Shown here piece after piece: positions 23,193-34,855 of a stretch of DNA of 64,000 nt. A program made the position numbers and the translations under genes. Under the pieces are notes generated by a model. It made no database searches. It was not told the DNA's origin and saw nothing but the letters and a program-made list of their open reading frames with translations. This DNA comes from Bigelowiella natans CCMP2755 (lineage: Eukaryota; Cercozoa; Chlorarachniophyceae): the NCBI GenBank assembly GCA_000320545.1, contig ADNK01001130.1, positions 62,001-126,000 of the forward strand, given 5' to 3'. How positions within the stretch are numbered: the stretch's first letter is position 1; every line of letters starts with the position of its first letter.

Positions 23193-23520
23193 TGTATATA
23201 TAAATGGAAGTAAGGAAAGGCGCTGCCGCATTGTAGATGGACACTCCATTGATTAAGTACCCATTCATTGCTTTTACAGAGCAAGATCAGATCAGAGCAT
23301 ATGCATCACACTTACTCTTATTTATGGCACGGTAGATATGATCAACGTGGGAGGCCTCAGCGATTTTGTAGGCTATATCATCTACATCCTGAAGTGATGC
23401 AAGGGCAAAACATTTGTGCTTAGTAAAATAATGCCTTTGAAGAGCATTGGATTGTGTTGTTGGGACAGGTTTTGTGTCCCCCCGAACCCCCTCGCCCTCT
23501 CAACGCGTACGCGCACACGC

Positions 23521-23559
<39 letters not shown>

Positions 23560-23560
23560 C

Positions 23561-23607
<47 letters not shown>

Positions 23608-24325
23608 ACTTTTTGCTCAACGTCAGTCCTTTGAACATCCTTTACTTCGCAGGCAGCTACATTATCCTGAACTGACGGGTTTTCCCACCCTAGCAACAGC
23701 AGCCACAAGGGATCAACACAGCAGATCTTAAACTAACACAGCACAAAGATTGGTGTTGAAAGATCAACTATTAGAAGAGACCGACCTCCTACCACTGTCC
23801 TCTTGTTCAGATTGTAGGACAAAAGAAGCTTGACACCCGCTAGTAAAAAGACACACAAAAGTGGGCGAGGAAGCATAAGCTAAACAAACATGTTATCTTT
23901 GTGAGACAATAACACGCCAACCTTTGGCAAGGATCGTGTTTTTAGTATCAACGAATGCGAACATCCCATCTTCGAAGCTGACCCGATAATTGCTCTGCTT
24001 GTTGAAAAAGGCGAGGGGGCACATGGTACACAGCATGGTTTAGTTGGTGCGTATTACATATCAGTTCCTTCATTCTTACATTTTTCGGAAGTTTCCTCAT
24101 AAAGTCTTGCAACTGACAGTCTCGCTGTTTCCATTTGACTCTCCTGGCGGCCGCATTGTCTTTTGAGGTTACCAGGGCCACGGCAGCCCCAGCAGGTGAA
24201 TCATTAGAAGGCTTCTTCTCGCCCTCTTCCTCTCTGTCGGAGGAGAGCAAGAGGAGGGCAGGTTGCCACAATAGCTTAGCGAAGGGCGAAATGGTTGACG
24301 AGGAGTCCTCCGTCGCCATCATCAT
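22513..24325 (-). CDS. 253-aa helical protein, possibly PEX11-like
   Basis: Eight exons join with every phase agreeing: 24325-24080, 23994-23922, 23839-23793, 23388-23316, 23106-23029, 22860-22781, 22739-22663 and 22600-22513 (TAA). The product has an 80-residue N-terminal region (KLLWQPALLLLSS, then charged), then helices including SHVDHIYRAINK, WVFLGLKSLKLLDVKDRV and a hydrophobic GWLELVGAILARLRK, and ends KIAEELKTWYH. The spacing of a tryptophan-rich helix, a charged turn and a GW membrane-like helix recalls PEX11 peroxisome-division proteins, but no signature is decisive. Size fits (PEX11 is usually 230-260 aa). The gene reality is well supported by splice phasing; the family call is weak. 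Its start is only 250 bp from the divergent exchanger gene, suggesting a shared promoter region. Confidence 0.6.
23514..23605. repeat. compound AC/TA microsatellite
   Basis: An AC run (23514-23560) is followed by a TA run (23563-23605) in the third intron of the PEX11-like gene. Confidence 0.9.
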
Positions 24326-24576
24326 CTACTTCCTTTCCCCCCCCTCCCGATGTGTCTCTGGTTGGTTGGATCGATGATCAGCCAGATCTTGCAGACCAAC
24401 TCTTGTCCAGAGTGAACATCATTTTTCTTGAAACGGCATGCATTCATGGTAGAATGAGCGATCAAAATCATGTCGTAGCATAAATACGAAAGGGGTTTTG
24501 GTAAGACGGTAATAAAATATCCTGCATGCAATACTCGGTCATCTATCTCACCAGCTCCGCCGACTAACTCTGGGCA

Positions 24577-27164
24577 ATGGGAGAAACACTCTCAAAGTGC
24601 TTCGTTGATGTTGAGACTTTACCGGATGATGGCTTTGGGTCAGTATTTTGCAATGGAATATACTTGCTGTTAGAATCTGAAATGGAATAGTGATGGACCT
24701 TTGCTTGTTCGTTGTGTCGTTGTATGTCTATTAGAGTCATCCAATTGCTCGGGTTAGCAGCCATATACGGATACATTGTTGTTCTGGCTGCTGATGGGAT
24801 TGGAAATGGTCATTATTGACACATTATTCTTGATGTGTTCCTCTTACTCTCGATACAAACTGTGGCGGCTGATTTTATCTTTTAAGAGGATTAGAATGTT
24901 AATTCTTGAGATAAACTGAAGGGTAGAATAAGGAAGAGAGAAACGAATACGATCTGATTCTAGATGTGAAACGTGATATAGTGAATTCTTCGTTCGATGA
25001 TTGGCTACTCACTCTCTTAATAATGCCATGTTTTAGGCTGCGAGCTTTTAATGGCGTATTCTCCATCCATGGCAGCACTAGTAGGTCCAGTAGTCCTTCC
25101 TATCCTTGGAGCAGTGCCGGATTCCATGATCATCCTTTTTTCGGGAATGGGGGATGATGCACAAGAAAAGCTTAATGTTGGGGTTGGTGCCTTGGCGGGT
25201 TCCACGGTTATGTTGCTCACCATTCCGTGGTTTTTGGTGATTCTCTTTGGACGCGTTGATCTTGACGAAAACGGCCATGGCTCCTACAAGTCGAAGAATA
25301 AGAACGTCAATTTTCCTGGGTTGTACCCTTTAATGTCAACCGGGATAAATGTTACAGGTGGTTAAAGTATGCCTACGGTTGTTGCCAAGAATGAAATTAT
25401 ATTCTCTTTTATGACGATGATTTGTGTGTGTGTGGGGGGGGGCATGTAGGCCTAGTCCCCAAGTCTGGAAAGATGATGATCATTACGGCACTCTCGTACT
25501 TGATCATACAAATACCGGCCGTGGTGCTTGGGTGTGGTTTCAGTGACACGGTCTGCCACGCCGGTGGAGAGAGATATTGGGCCCTTGCAGCAATGATCCT
25601 GTGCATCATTGGATTTGTAGGGTACATCTGGTATTGCACTATCGTCGCAGGGTCAGAAGAAACGGCACCGATTTGGCTTGCGCTTTACGAGCGCCAGATC
25701 GATGCAGGAACAATCGATATTCTCAGCGTCGCACTCATCGTGCTAGATAAGGAATATCAGCCAGAAAATAATGGACGAAGCAACGAGGATAACGACGGTA
25801 CACGATTCTTACTAGCAGAAGACTCCCCCCTGCGCAAGCAGATGCGTCTACTAATCCGCAGATACTGGAACAGATTCGATAACAGCAGGAATGGAAAGCT
25901 CAATGTAAAGCAGTTTAATCAATTCCTAGATGCAGTTAGGGTGTCTGGAGAGGACCGATTCTCTCTCACTCATCGCGTTGGAAGCTCTGTAATTGACTTC
26001 GACCATGTCCTCGAGTTCATGTTCGATCTGATCATAGCAAAGCAGATGATCAGCGGAGATGAGAGAATGACAGACATGTCCAAACCCAAGACAAGCTTAT
26101 ACTCTATTGCCTTTAAGATCTGTGAAGAGGAAGAATTGCATGACGATCATGATACAGCAATAGAGCGCATTCAGTCAGCTTTAAAGCCGATTTTTGAGAA
26201 GCACGAAGATGAAACAGGCCAAATTTGCGTTGAGGGCATCCACAAGTTGTTCCCAGAACTAGGCTTGAAGGTTGGTGACTCTCGAATCAAAATCTTCCTT
26301 GCAGCCGTTGACATAGACGAGGACAAGAAAGTCTCTACAGAGGTAAAAGCAAAAGCATTCGTGATCAAATACACACACAAGCACGCACGCACACACACAA
26401 AGCATGCATACATTTCATATAACTATTAGGAATTGGCACATTTCCTCTATTCAACTGTGATCCACTACGTCAAGCATCCGGGTGCACATGACTCGAAGAA
26501 GGAAAACGAAGGAGAAGGCAAAGAATTGATGTCGATTTTGGATTCAAAGGAGGAGACAGCAGTAGAGGCTAAAAAAGGTGGAATCAATACGGAAGAAGCA
26601 GAAGAGGAAGAGGAGACTGGCGACGAAGAGGACGAGGAGTTTGATCTCCCTCAAGACATCGCATCTTTACCAAAAGAGGAAAGACAAAAAGCGATACTCA
26701 AGACATCCCTTACGATGATCTGCATTTCAACTATTGCAGTTGTTTTGGTTTCGGATCCTCTCACAGATGTCATGAGTGAGCTGGGAAGTAGAATGGAGGT
26801 TTCTCCATTCTATGTCTCCTTCGTTTTAGCACCACTAGCATCTAACGGGAGCGAGCTAGGGGCAGCAATCACCCTTGCAAAGAGGAAAACCGTTGCCAAA
26901 GCAACTGCAGGTGTGTCGCAGTTGTTAGGTGCTGGGTCCATGAACAATACCATGTGCCTTGGAGTATTCCTAGCTTTGATCTACTTCAGAAACCTGAAGT
27001 GGACATTCACGGCAGAAACAATAAGTATACTTACAGCTGAGATTGTGACTGCGTTGATTGGAATGAAGACAACGCAGACGCTTTTTGATGGTTTCCTCAT
27101 CCTCTCCATCTATCCTTTGTCCATTGCTTTAGTAGCTCTTCTAGAGAGTGTAGGCCTTCAGTAA
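24577..27164 (+). CDS. NCL/CAX-type Na+/Ca2+ exchanger-like protein with central EF-hands
   Basis: Cation/Ca2+ exchanger family membrane protein. Exons 24577-24668, 24735-24808, 25037-25357, 25450-26342 and 26430-27164 join in phase. The first alpha repeat contains GPVVLPILGAVPDSMIILFS followed by GVGALAGSTVMLLT, characteristic of plant NCL proteins. Two more membrane helices follow at 25470-25640. A cytosolic region of about 250 residues carries EF-hands: DNSRNGKLNVKQ (25880-25915), a degenerate one near 26200, and a canonical loop DIDEDKKVSTEE that crosses the last intron. After an acidic stretch (26550-26650) comes the second alpha repeat, SFVLAPLASNGSELGAAI, then SMNNTMCLGVFLALIYF. The EF-hands should make transport calcium-regulated. 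The N terminus is short and has no clear signal peptide, so an upstream exon is possible. Confidence 0.87.
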
Positions 27165-27990
27165 ATGCTAGCCTAAATGTTTGAAGGAGGAAATCGTTCA
27201 TGTTGAAAATGCATCAAACATCCATGTTGCTAATTAATTGAAATACAAATCGTGCACATTGACACATGGCATGGTTTCACATGCTAGCATGGCTCAAGCT
27301 AGCAAGTTTGAACGAAATTAGACTGAAGATGGCCACTATCAAGCTTTTTGAATGACGTTTGCTAGTTTGCGCAAAAGTCAAAGGATGCCCAGAATGATGG
27401 TCTGGACCTTTTTTTGGTTCAGCTAGACAGCTGCTAGCGCCTGCAGAACATCCAGACATCCGATCACACCTGATGGCTAGCTAGCCTGCCGGGGTCAGCT
27501 AGTCAGGGGGTCTGCTGTTGTGGTGACACCAGATTTTCTCTGGCCACGCCAGCACTGCAATTTGCTCGGATTTTCGTTTCGTTTGCAGACTTCAAAAGCT
27601 CTTGACTGGACCTGCTTTCACGTGGGTTTTGGTCTTTCTGATGAACTAGCTAGCCAGTGGGCGTGGATGGAAAGTGCTAACAGAATCGCTCTCATGGCAC
27701 GGTTGCATGCGCTAAACATGTGCACGACGTCCCATCATTGCAATTCCTCAGAAACATTTCACACAAGAGGTTAATTTCAAATCTCTAGATCTCCATGTCT
27801 CAGCGAGCAGCAGCGCGTGACCAATCTAGCAACTCAGATGACAAGAAATTGGGAACAAGACAATCATCGCGGCATTTTCAATGGGCAGCTAGGCTGCACA
27901 AGCCTTCGCTTGAGCTTGCAAATTGAGCATCGAATCGCTTCTGTTGCCAGCTCTAGAGCTAGCTCGAACGATGCAAAGTGCATTCTACAT
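27165..27990. repeat. CTAG-rich island C (convergent gap)
   Basis: About 16 CTAG sites by hand count, including GCTAGCTAGCC near 27480. It sits between the 3' ends of the exchanger and DUF6940-like genes. From 27990 to 28508 I see no further gene. Confidence 0.75.
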
Positions 27991-28508
27991 CTCATGCATT
28001 TGTTAAAAAACCCATCCGTCATATCATTTATATGGGTAAATTGTGTAGATCATTTAACTGCAACGAATACATAAATTCTGTGACATAAAAGCTTGTGAAG
28101 GTAAAGACTTGTGAATTATTGTAATGATGCAGTGTACTGCCATCCATGATCCTGCTGCTATCGCATTGTACATCTTTTGTGTAGGCGAGATGCCTTGTCC
28201 TTCCCGTGCTTAGATTTCGGAACAACTTTTCATCTTGCACTGTGTACACGTTGCTACTGTCCGACGAATCGCACCGAACGACCCGCATCGATGGATGCGC
28301 GACCGCAACATTACTCTCCCTTCCTCAATATCCTTACCACAGCCATGTGAATATGCCCAATGGGCATGCTACATTATCTCCGACCCTGCTCGTAACCGCT
28401 TGAGACTAGATATCATAATACAACCATGACCAAGTCCCAAATTCAATCAGCAGTGAACGTCGCAGCGGTGATCGTAGAAAGTGCTACCGCAAAGAAGGTA
28501 GGTAGTTC

Positions 28509-28708
28509 TCATGCATCCGGCTCTTTAAAAGCTTCGTAGTTGTAGTATTTTGGAACAGAGTCCAAGCTGAGAATTATGATGATGAGATGATTGGCGATGG
28601 GTAGAACCCACCCATGTATCAAAGCGTTTATATCATGAAAGGAGGAGGATATTCCAATATGTCAACCGTCCACTTACTCTAAAGCATTGTTGCGGCGACG
28701 AAAACGTA

Positions 28709-28750
<42 letters not shown>

Positions 28751-28753
28751 GCA

Positions 28754-28797
<44 letters not shown>

Positions 28798-29432
28798 AAG
28801 AGAACATGTTCTCTATCTCCCTCCTCCTCCTCCCAAAACTTCAGAAGAATCTGGTACTACAATACCGTATGTGAAGCCAAGAGACGCCCTTTCCATGCGT
28901 GCTGACCCATGTCTGAGAAAGGGGGGGGTAGGAGTCATATAGATTAATTATCATGGCAATAATCGACTGTAGCAACAAAGAGAAGCAGGAATTGACTTTC
29001 AGTCATTATGAGAATTGGGATGGTACTGAAACTGTTCAGATCAACAAATGAGACCATTAGTGTTCTAGCTCCTCGCAAATTAAAATCACAGCATCTACTG
29101 CTAAATTACGTGTTTTTCTCCCCGTTTGGACAATTCCTCTCGAATTCCTTCGCCTACGAGTGAGAGCCTTGCATGTGTGCTTGTATACGTGCGTATGTAT
29201 GTATGAATGTATTCATTTTTGAATGAATTGTGCTGTGTGTGTGTTTCCAGAGCGTGTGGGAGATCTTCATCGCCGACATATTTCTACCCAGGGATTTCCA
29301 TAGCATATCCTGCTGGGACTCAGGAGCGCCGCGTACAAAGGATGCAAGATCCTTACATGTTACTGACGGTGGTGTTCAAAAATTAAATGATAGTGAGCAT
29401 TGAATATAACGGATGATTATTCGAGACAAAAG

Positions 29433-29481
<49 letters not shown>

Positions 29482-30866
29482 ATGTGAGGAGATATCGATC
29501 GCAATTCTCGCAAAACACATTATGCTCACCATCTTCTGCTTATCCTTTTTCTTCTTCTTCTTCTTCTTCTTCTTCTTCTTTGAATAAGGCACAATAGTAG
29601 TATTACCTTCACTTAAATTGTGGTGAGTTGGAACCACCATAAGTGCATCACCTCCTTTATTTGCAAACCGAACCACCGATATTCTACTGTGGATTGAAGG
29701 ATATCAAGATGATGGTGATGATGGATCAATGAGACACTGGAATTTTGCGTTAGTCGTCACATACGATGATCAGTGTAGAAGATGAATAAAGAGAATGTTA
29801 ATAACGATGGGGTTCATCGCGTTTTCTGTTTTTAAACGTGTACTATTGTTGTTCTTGTAGTATCCACAGTTTTTACCCATTCTTTGAGTCAATGAATCCT
29901 TCAAACGGTTTCCCATTGGAATGGAGGAATTTGAAATAATTCGTTCGGACTGCGGTGATGATGAATTATTGCGAGGAATTAGCCTATACGAGAGTATTCT
30001 CAGCTGCATTATGACATAGCTACTACTACTACTACTACTACGACTCCTATAACGACTCCTATAGAGCACACCACCTAGGACCATCTCGAATTTCTTGCTG
30101 GTTATTGATGCTTGTGTGAGAGAGTTGCATTCCCAGAAGTAACCCTTATAAGGCGCCTGTGAGAAGAAGAAGAAGAAGAAGAAGAAGAAGAAGAAGAAGA
30201 AGAGTGATGATGAAGAAGTCAGGAAGGAAGGAAGGAGGAAGATAGGAGTGTGAAGCAAAAAGGCCAAAGAAGAAGAAGAAGGAATGTAGAATCTTGAGAC
30301 GAGAGCTTTACCTTTTTTCCTTCAACTCTCTCTTCCTCCCTGTCTATGTCTATCTATCTTCTATCATATATTTTTATATATTTTTATTTATTTATTTATT
30401 TGTATACGTATTTATATATTTAATATAAGACTCTGTGTTATCACTATTGCATTAGAGGAAAACGATGGTCTCTGTGCAATCTAATTACCTTGGAGAGAAT
30501 AGAGTTGAAAAAGCTGCGAAAGTCCTTGTTCTCCACAAGGCTGGTGATGACATCTGACCACATCAGCTGCAAAAGGAGATTACAACGATGACAAAAAACA
30601 ACGACAATTTCAGCAACAATAATTGGGATGTATATCCTTCCGAGAATGTTCTATTCTGCCATGGAAACAACCAAACCTTAGCGCCTTCTCTCGACAAAGA
30701 AATACGCAGCTTTGACCTTGACGGGTCCTGTGAGATTCAAGAATGATGGTGACTCTGCACATATGTAGACCACGCAAAACAACGAAGACAAGACGACTAT
30801 GCAGATTCATATTCGCAGAAGTAGCAGCAGCAGCATAAAGATAGGATATATATAGGGCAGACAGAC

Positions 30867-30898
<32 letters not shown>

Positions 30899-31471
30899 GT
30901 GTTACTCATTAAGTAGTAGTAGCAGTAGTAGTAGTGGTAATAGTTTTTAGCGGATATGATGATGAGGAGGAGCACCACCTCAAATTCTCCTTCTGCCTTG
31001 TAAGAACCCCCTTCGCACAGAAACTAGTCATGAATGAGAGGGTCATTCAATGATGATGATGATAAGGATGATAATGACGATGACAACGAATATGATTAGA
31101 CAATGAGTAATAATTTTATGTTCTCGGTGGTGAGAGAAGTTCCCTCACCATATCCTTTTTCTTCGTCTCCTTCTCCTCCTCCTCCTCCTCCTTTTGGTCG
31201 TTGTTAGCCTCCTTTTCTGGCAGACGTGCGGATTCCTGTGGGGAAACCATCGGAGTGGCTGGAGGTAGTGAACCCTGTGTTGGGGGAGCAGCAGCTGCTG
31301 CTTTAAGAGTCGGCTGCTGGGCTGTTGTTGTTTTTTTATAACAACTGAAAGCAGGGCCTGCTTTAGGCTTCGTCTTTCTGACTGTGATTGGCTTGTTCTT
31401 GCTCTTCTTTATTTTCCTCCAACATTGGACGCTGCAACTATAACAAGCCAAAGCACGCATAAGGACAAACA

Positions 31472-31513
<42 letters not shown>

Positions 31514-32132
31514 CGCAAAGAAAGAAATGAAGAAAGAAAGAAAGAAAGGGGCTAAATTCTTACTATGGCTGTGGCTTTGTGTAAGCTGGGTTTCCTTTCC
31601 CACACCAGGAACAAGTGAGAGCTGCTGTCGTCGTTGCTGTCCTTGAACTGTTGCAGACTCCTGTCGTTCTCGGTTGTGTCTCCTTCAAATCTGCACTTCC
31701 AGGCGTTGGCGTTTGTTTCTGTTTGGTTATCACCTTCTTAGTCGTAGGTGCTGTAATCGGTGCGTCCTTATCTATCTTCTGTGGGGTGGGAGTGGGTTTG
31801 GTGCCTACAGGAGCTGTCTTTGGAGGTAGTGAACCCTGTGCATTAGGCGTGGGTGCTGCAACCGTTGCCTTATCGGCTGCGTCCATATGCGGTTTCTTCT
31901 TTTCCAACGCTGCATCAGTTTTCACAACGTTATCGTGTGCTGTTGTGGTTGTGGCCTTTGTCGGGGTTTTCACTCCATCTTCATGTGTTTTTGGTTCCCC
32001 TTCATTAATTGAATTCTCTGGTGTGAATGTCAGCGGATCGTCTGCCCAGCATGGGATTTCTTCGTTTACTTGCGTTGAGGTAGGATTTCGTATATTATTA
32101 TCCATATTTGCGTCAGGAGATTGGTCCTCCAT
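28509..32132 (-). CDS. C4 zinc-finger, low-complexity and DUF6940-like fusion protein
   Basis: I join exons 32132-31564, 31437-31149, 31023-30979, 30727-30677, 30566-30489 and 30156-about 30075 in phase, then less certain ones near 29900, 29690-29610, 29400-29260 and the last ending at TGA 28511-28509. Residues 1-165 are Pro/Thr/Ala/Lys-rich. A zinc-binding motif CSWCGKGNPAYTKP plus YCSVQCWRKIK (C-x2-C-x12-C-x3-C) is split by the first intron. Low-complexity acidic and basic runs follow. The C-terminal part matches the pattern I know as DUF6940: LMWSDVITSLVENKDFRSFF, GYFWECNSLTQASITSKKFE, ANKGGDALMVVP, DLASFVRGAPESQQDMLW and DSVPKYYNYEAF. Its function is unknown. Two separate genes (stop TAA at 31118-31116 if the exon 2 donor is not used) are the main alternative. 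Confidence 0.6.
28714..28794. repeat. compound CA/CT microsatellite
   Basis: A CA run (28714-28746) and a CT run (28755-28794) lie in a 3'-side intron of the DUF6940-like gene. Confidence 0.9.
29437..29580. repeat. TA and CTT microsatellites
   Basis: TA run 29437-29478 and CTT run 29549-29580 in introns of the DUF6940-like gene. On the coding strand the second reads GAA. Confidence 0.9.
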
Positions 32133-32675
32133 GATTCTTCCTCTTTATCGGAACCGCAAACAAAGAAAAAATAGATGATAATTTGGATAATCTGTTTGAC
32201 GCAATACAGGAATCAAGGCCATTTTAGGTTTCGTTTACCTCTCAACATCAACCAAATCCAGGTGGATGGTAACGAGGAACGAAATTCTTCCTTCAAGGGG
32301 ATGATGAAACTGTCCGACGTGTCCGAATATGTGTCCGAAGATTTTTTGTCTCTTTTCTTGAATCAATTATTTCTTTTCTAATTTTTTAATTTTTTCCATG
32401 TGTTCGACATCTTGTGAATGGAAATACTCGAGCAAAACAACCAATACAACAATTATAACCGATTTTTTAAATTTTTTATTGGATCACCTGCGCAAGGTGC
32501 GTGCAGTCCAGGAGATTTTGTGCTTTTTAACAGAATAATTGGATGTCGTATGCATGTAATAAAGGTTTTGGTTTCAGAAGAGCTACTAGTACCGGGATTG
32601 AGCTGCCTTCCTTCCTCACCCCTCTTCCATCCCCCATAGGCTTACACCATCCAAGAGCCGTCGCGTTTCGTCACC
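32133..32675. promoter_or_regulatory. divergent gap between the DUF6940-like gene and RPT4
   Basis: 540 bp, AT-rich, with a single CTAG. A T-rich stretch lies at 32340-32400. No gene is seen. Promoters of both genes are expected. Confidence 0.4.
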
Positions 32676-34243
32676 ATGTCTGATGATCGTGCAGCAACAA
32701 TTGCTACGTACAGGAAGAAATTTCTTGAACACCGTGAGCTGGAGATCCAAGTCAAAAATCGTAAGACTTCCTAACGATCATTACAGCCAGCATGCACATC
32801 CTTACAATTGTCACATCTGTTTCAGTACGCTTGAAGATGAGAGACTTAAATCGTCAATATGAAAAGACAGAAGATGATCTAAAAGCGGTGCAGAACGTGG
32901 GGCAGATTATCGGAGAAGTGCTGAAGCAGCTTGATGAAGAAAGATGTAATACAAAATTCCAACATAATTCTTTTTCTTATCTTAACGTCATGTTCATCTG
33001 CAGTTATCGTGAAAGCATCTAGTGGTCCCAGGTATGTAGTTGGATGCAGAAACAAAATTGCAAAATCAAAGCTCAAGGCTGGATGTAGGGTCGCATTGGA
33101 CATGACCACACTCACAATCATGAGAATCTTGCCTCGTGAGGTTGATCCTATGGTGTACAATATGTTGAACGAGTCGCCTGGAACAATCACGTACGCTGAT
33201 ATTGGGGGAGTGAGTGAACAAATTCGGGAGCTTCGTGAAGTCATAGAGTTACCTCTCACAAATCCCGAATTGTTTCTCCGAGTTGGTATTAAGCCTCCCA
33301 AGGGTGTCCTACTATACGGCCCCCCTGGTACAGGGAAGACACTTCTCGCGCGTGCTCTAGCAAATAATATCGAAGCCAAGTTCCTGAAGGTTGTTGCAAG
33401 TGCGATAGTGGACAAATACATCGGAGAAAGTGCACGGATCATTAGAGAGATGTTTGGTAAGACCATCTTCCTGTTTTGCGCCAGAAATCTCCTTGAAACC
33501 CTGTCATCTATTCAGGTTACGCTCGAGATCATGAACCCTGTGTCATTTTTATGGATGAAGTGGATGCCATTGGTGGTCGCCGTTTTTCGGAAGGAACTAG
33601 TGCTGATCGAGAAATTCAAAGAACTCTAATGGAAGTAATATGAAGATAGTGGGATCACAAATTCCGTTTTAACTTTCTCTTTTTGCATCAGCTCCTTAAC
33701 CAGCTCGATGGATTTGAAGTCCTTGGGAAAGTCAAGATGATTATGGCTACTAATCGTCCCGATACACTCGATCCTGCCCTATTAAGGCCGGGACGACTTG
33801 ATCGAAAGATAGAAATCCCACTCCCAAACGAAAACGCACGTCAGGAAATCCTGAAGATTCACGCTTCGAAAATAAATAAAAGCGGAGACATAGGTAACTA
33901 TCCTATTGTGAATTTCAAGGATATTCACAAGTGAAGTTTGTTTCAGACACTACGTGTCATTTAAATGCCAAGTCTAAATAATTTCATTTTCAGATTATGA
34001 AGCAGTAGTAAAACTCACGGACAACTTCAACGGAGCAGATCTTCGAAACGTTTGTACAGAAGCAGGTTTGCTATGCTACTTCCTTATTTATTTCCTACAC
34101 TAAAACTAAAAGTTTACCTTACAGGCATGTTCGCAATACGAGCAACTCGAGAATATGTGGTAGAAGAGGACTTTATGAAAGCAGCACGCAAAATTGCAGC
34201 TGTGAAGAAACTCGAGGGAAAGCTTGAATACTCAAAAGTATAA
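32676..34243 (+). CDS. RPT4: 26S proteasome regulatory subunit RPT4 (AAA ATPase)
   Basis: ATPase of the 19S proteasome base that unfolds ubiquitinated substrates; orthologue of PSMC6. Start [15 protein letters not shown]; coiled coil [20 protein letters not shown] near 32830; OB region [13 protein letters not shown] near 33020. The AAA domain has Walker A GPPGTGKT (33320), Walker [16 protein letters not shown] (33536-33580), sensor [13 protein letters not shown] and arginine fingers [12 protein letters not shown] (33750-33815). The C terminus [20 protein letters not shown] ends at TAA 34241-34243. At least five short introns interrupt it (after VKN, DEER, MFG, LME and near 33890 and 34065). 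Length is the usual 390 aa or so. The gene is divergent from the DUF6940-like gene and convergent with the kinase gene. Confidence 0.95.
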
Positions 34244-34349
34244 TTACATCTGCAGAAACTGTTAGATTGTACACGATACAGATTTAGAAGTGTTCGAAGA
34301 TTCAATATTAATATTCGACAAAATAACAATATGGTAAATCTGTCGTCTG

Positions 34350-34800
34350 TAACCATATCTAGCATATGCTAGCATGCTATGCAAGAATCTAGCTAGCTAG
34401 GAATCTAGAATGTCTGCATGACAATGTGCACATCATTTTGTGTCATCGCGCAGTTCTAGAGTTGCTAGCTAGCGATGGAGCTCACCTTTGATACATGCTA
34501 GCATGGCATACCGCGCGGACATCCCGTTCTGCGGCTAGGCTAATAGGGCACAGCTGACAGTGCGTGCTAGCTAGCTAGGCTGCTAGGTGTGTATAATGAT
34601 GATCATGATCGAAAGCCGCCGCGGCATGCACATCATCAGCTCGATTGGGATCAAGCAAACACCTAGCTACCACGCTATAGGATGCAAACTCTTTGCCATT
34701 GTGTTCAAAATGAACGAAGGTGTAGCACATGTGTTCGATCAGTTCACATGCAAGTGCATGGTGCTGAATGAAATTCTATGCTTAACCTTGCTTGCATCAC
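34350..34800. repeat. CTAG-rich island D (convergent gap)
   Basis: About 15 CTAG sites in 240 bp (34358-34595), such as ATCTAGCTAGCTAGG at 34389 and GTGCTAGCTAGCTAGG at 34563. It fills the gap between the 3' ends of RPT4 and the MST-type kinase. Confidence 0.85.
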
Positions 34801-34855
34801 CTCGTGCGTGAGAGCTTACGCTATGATCTTTCGCAAAATATAGAGGGGACTCGAA

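Noticed and set aside
28426-29400. Forward-strand two-exon reading MTKSQIQSAVN plus SVWEIFIADIFLPRDF
   Set aside because: The phases fit, but the opposite strand at the same place encodes clear DUF6940-like segments (DLASFVRGAPESQQ and DSVPKYYNY), so the forward reading is a shadow.
31615-32178. 187-codon forward frame rich in Val and Gly
   Set aside because: Antisense of the Pro/Thr/Ala-rich exon; the composition is the expected complement and the reverse strand has the zinc-finger and splice evidence.
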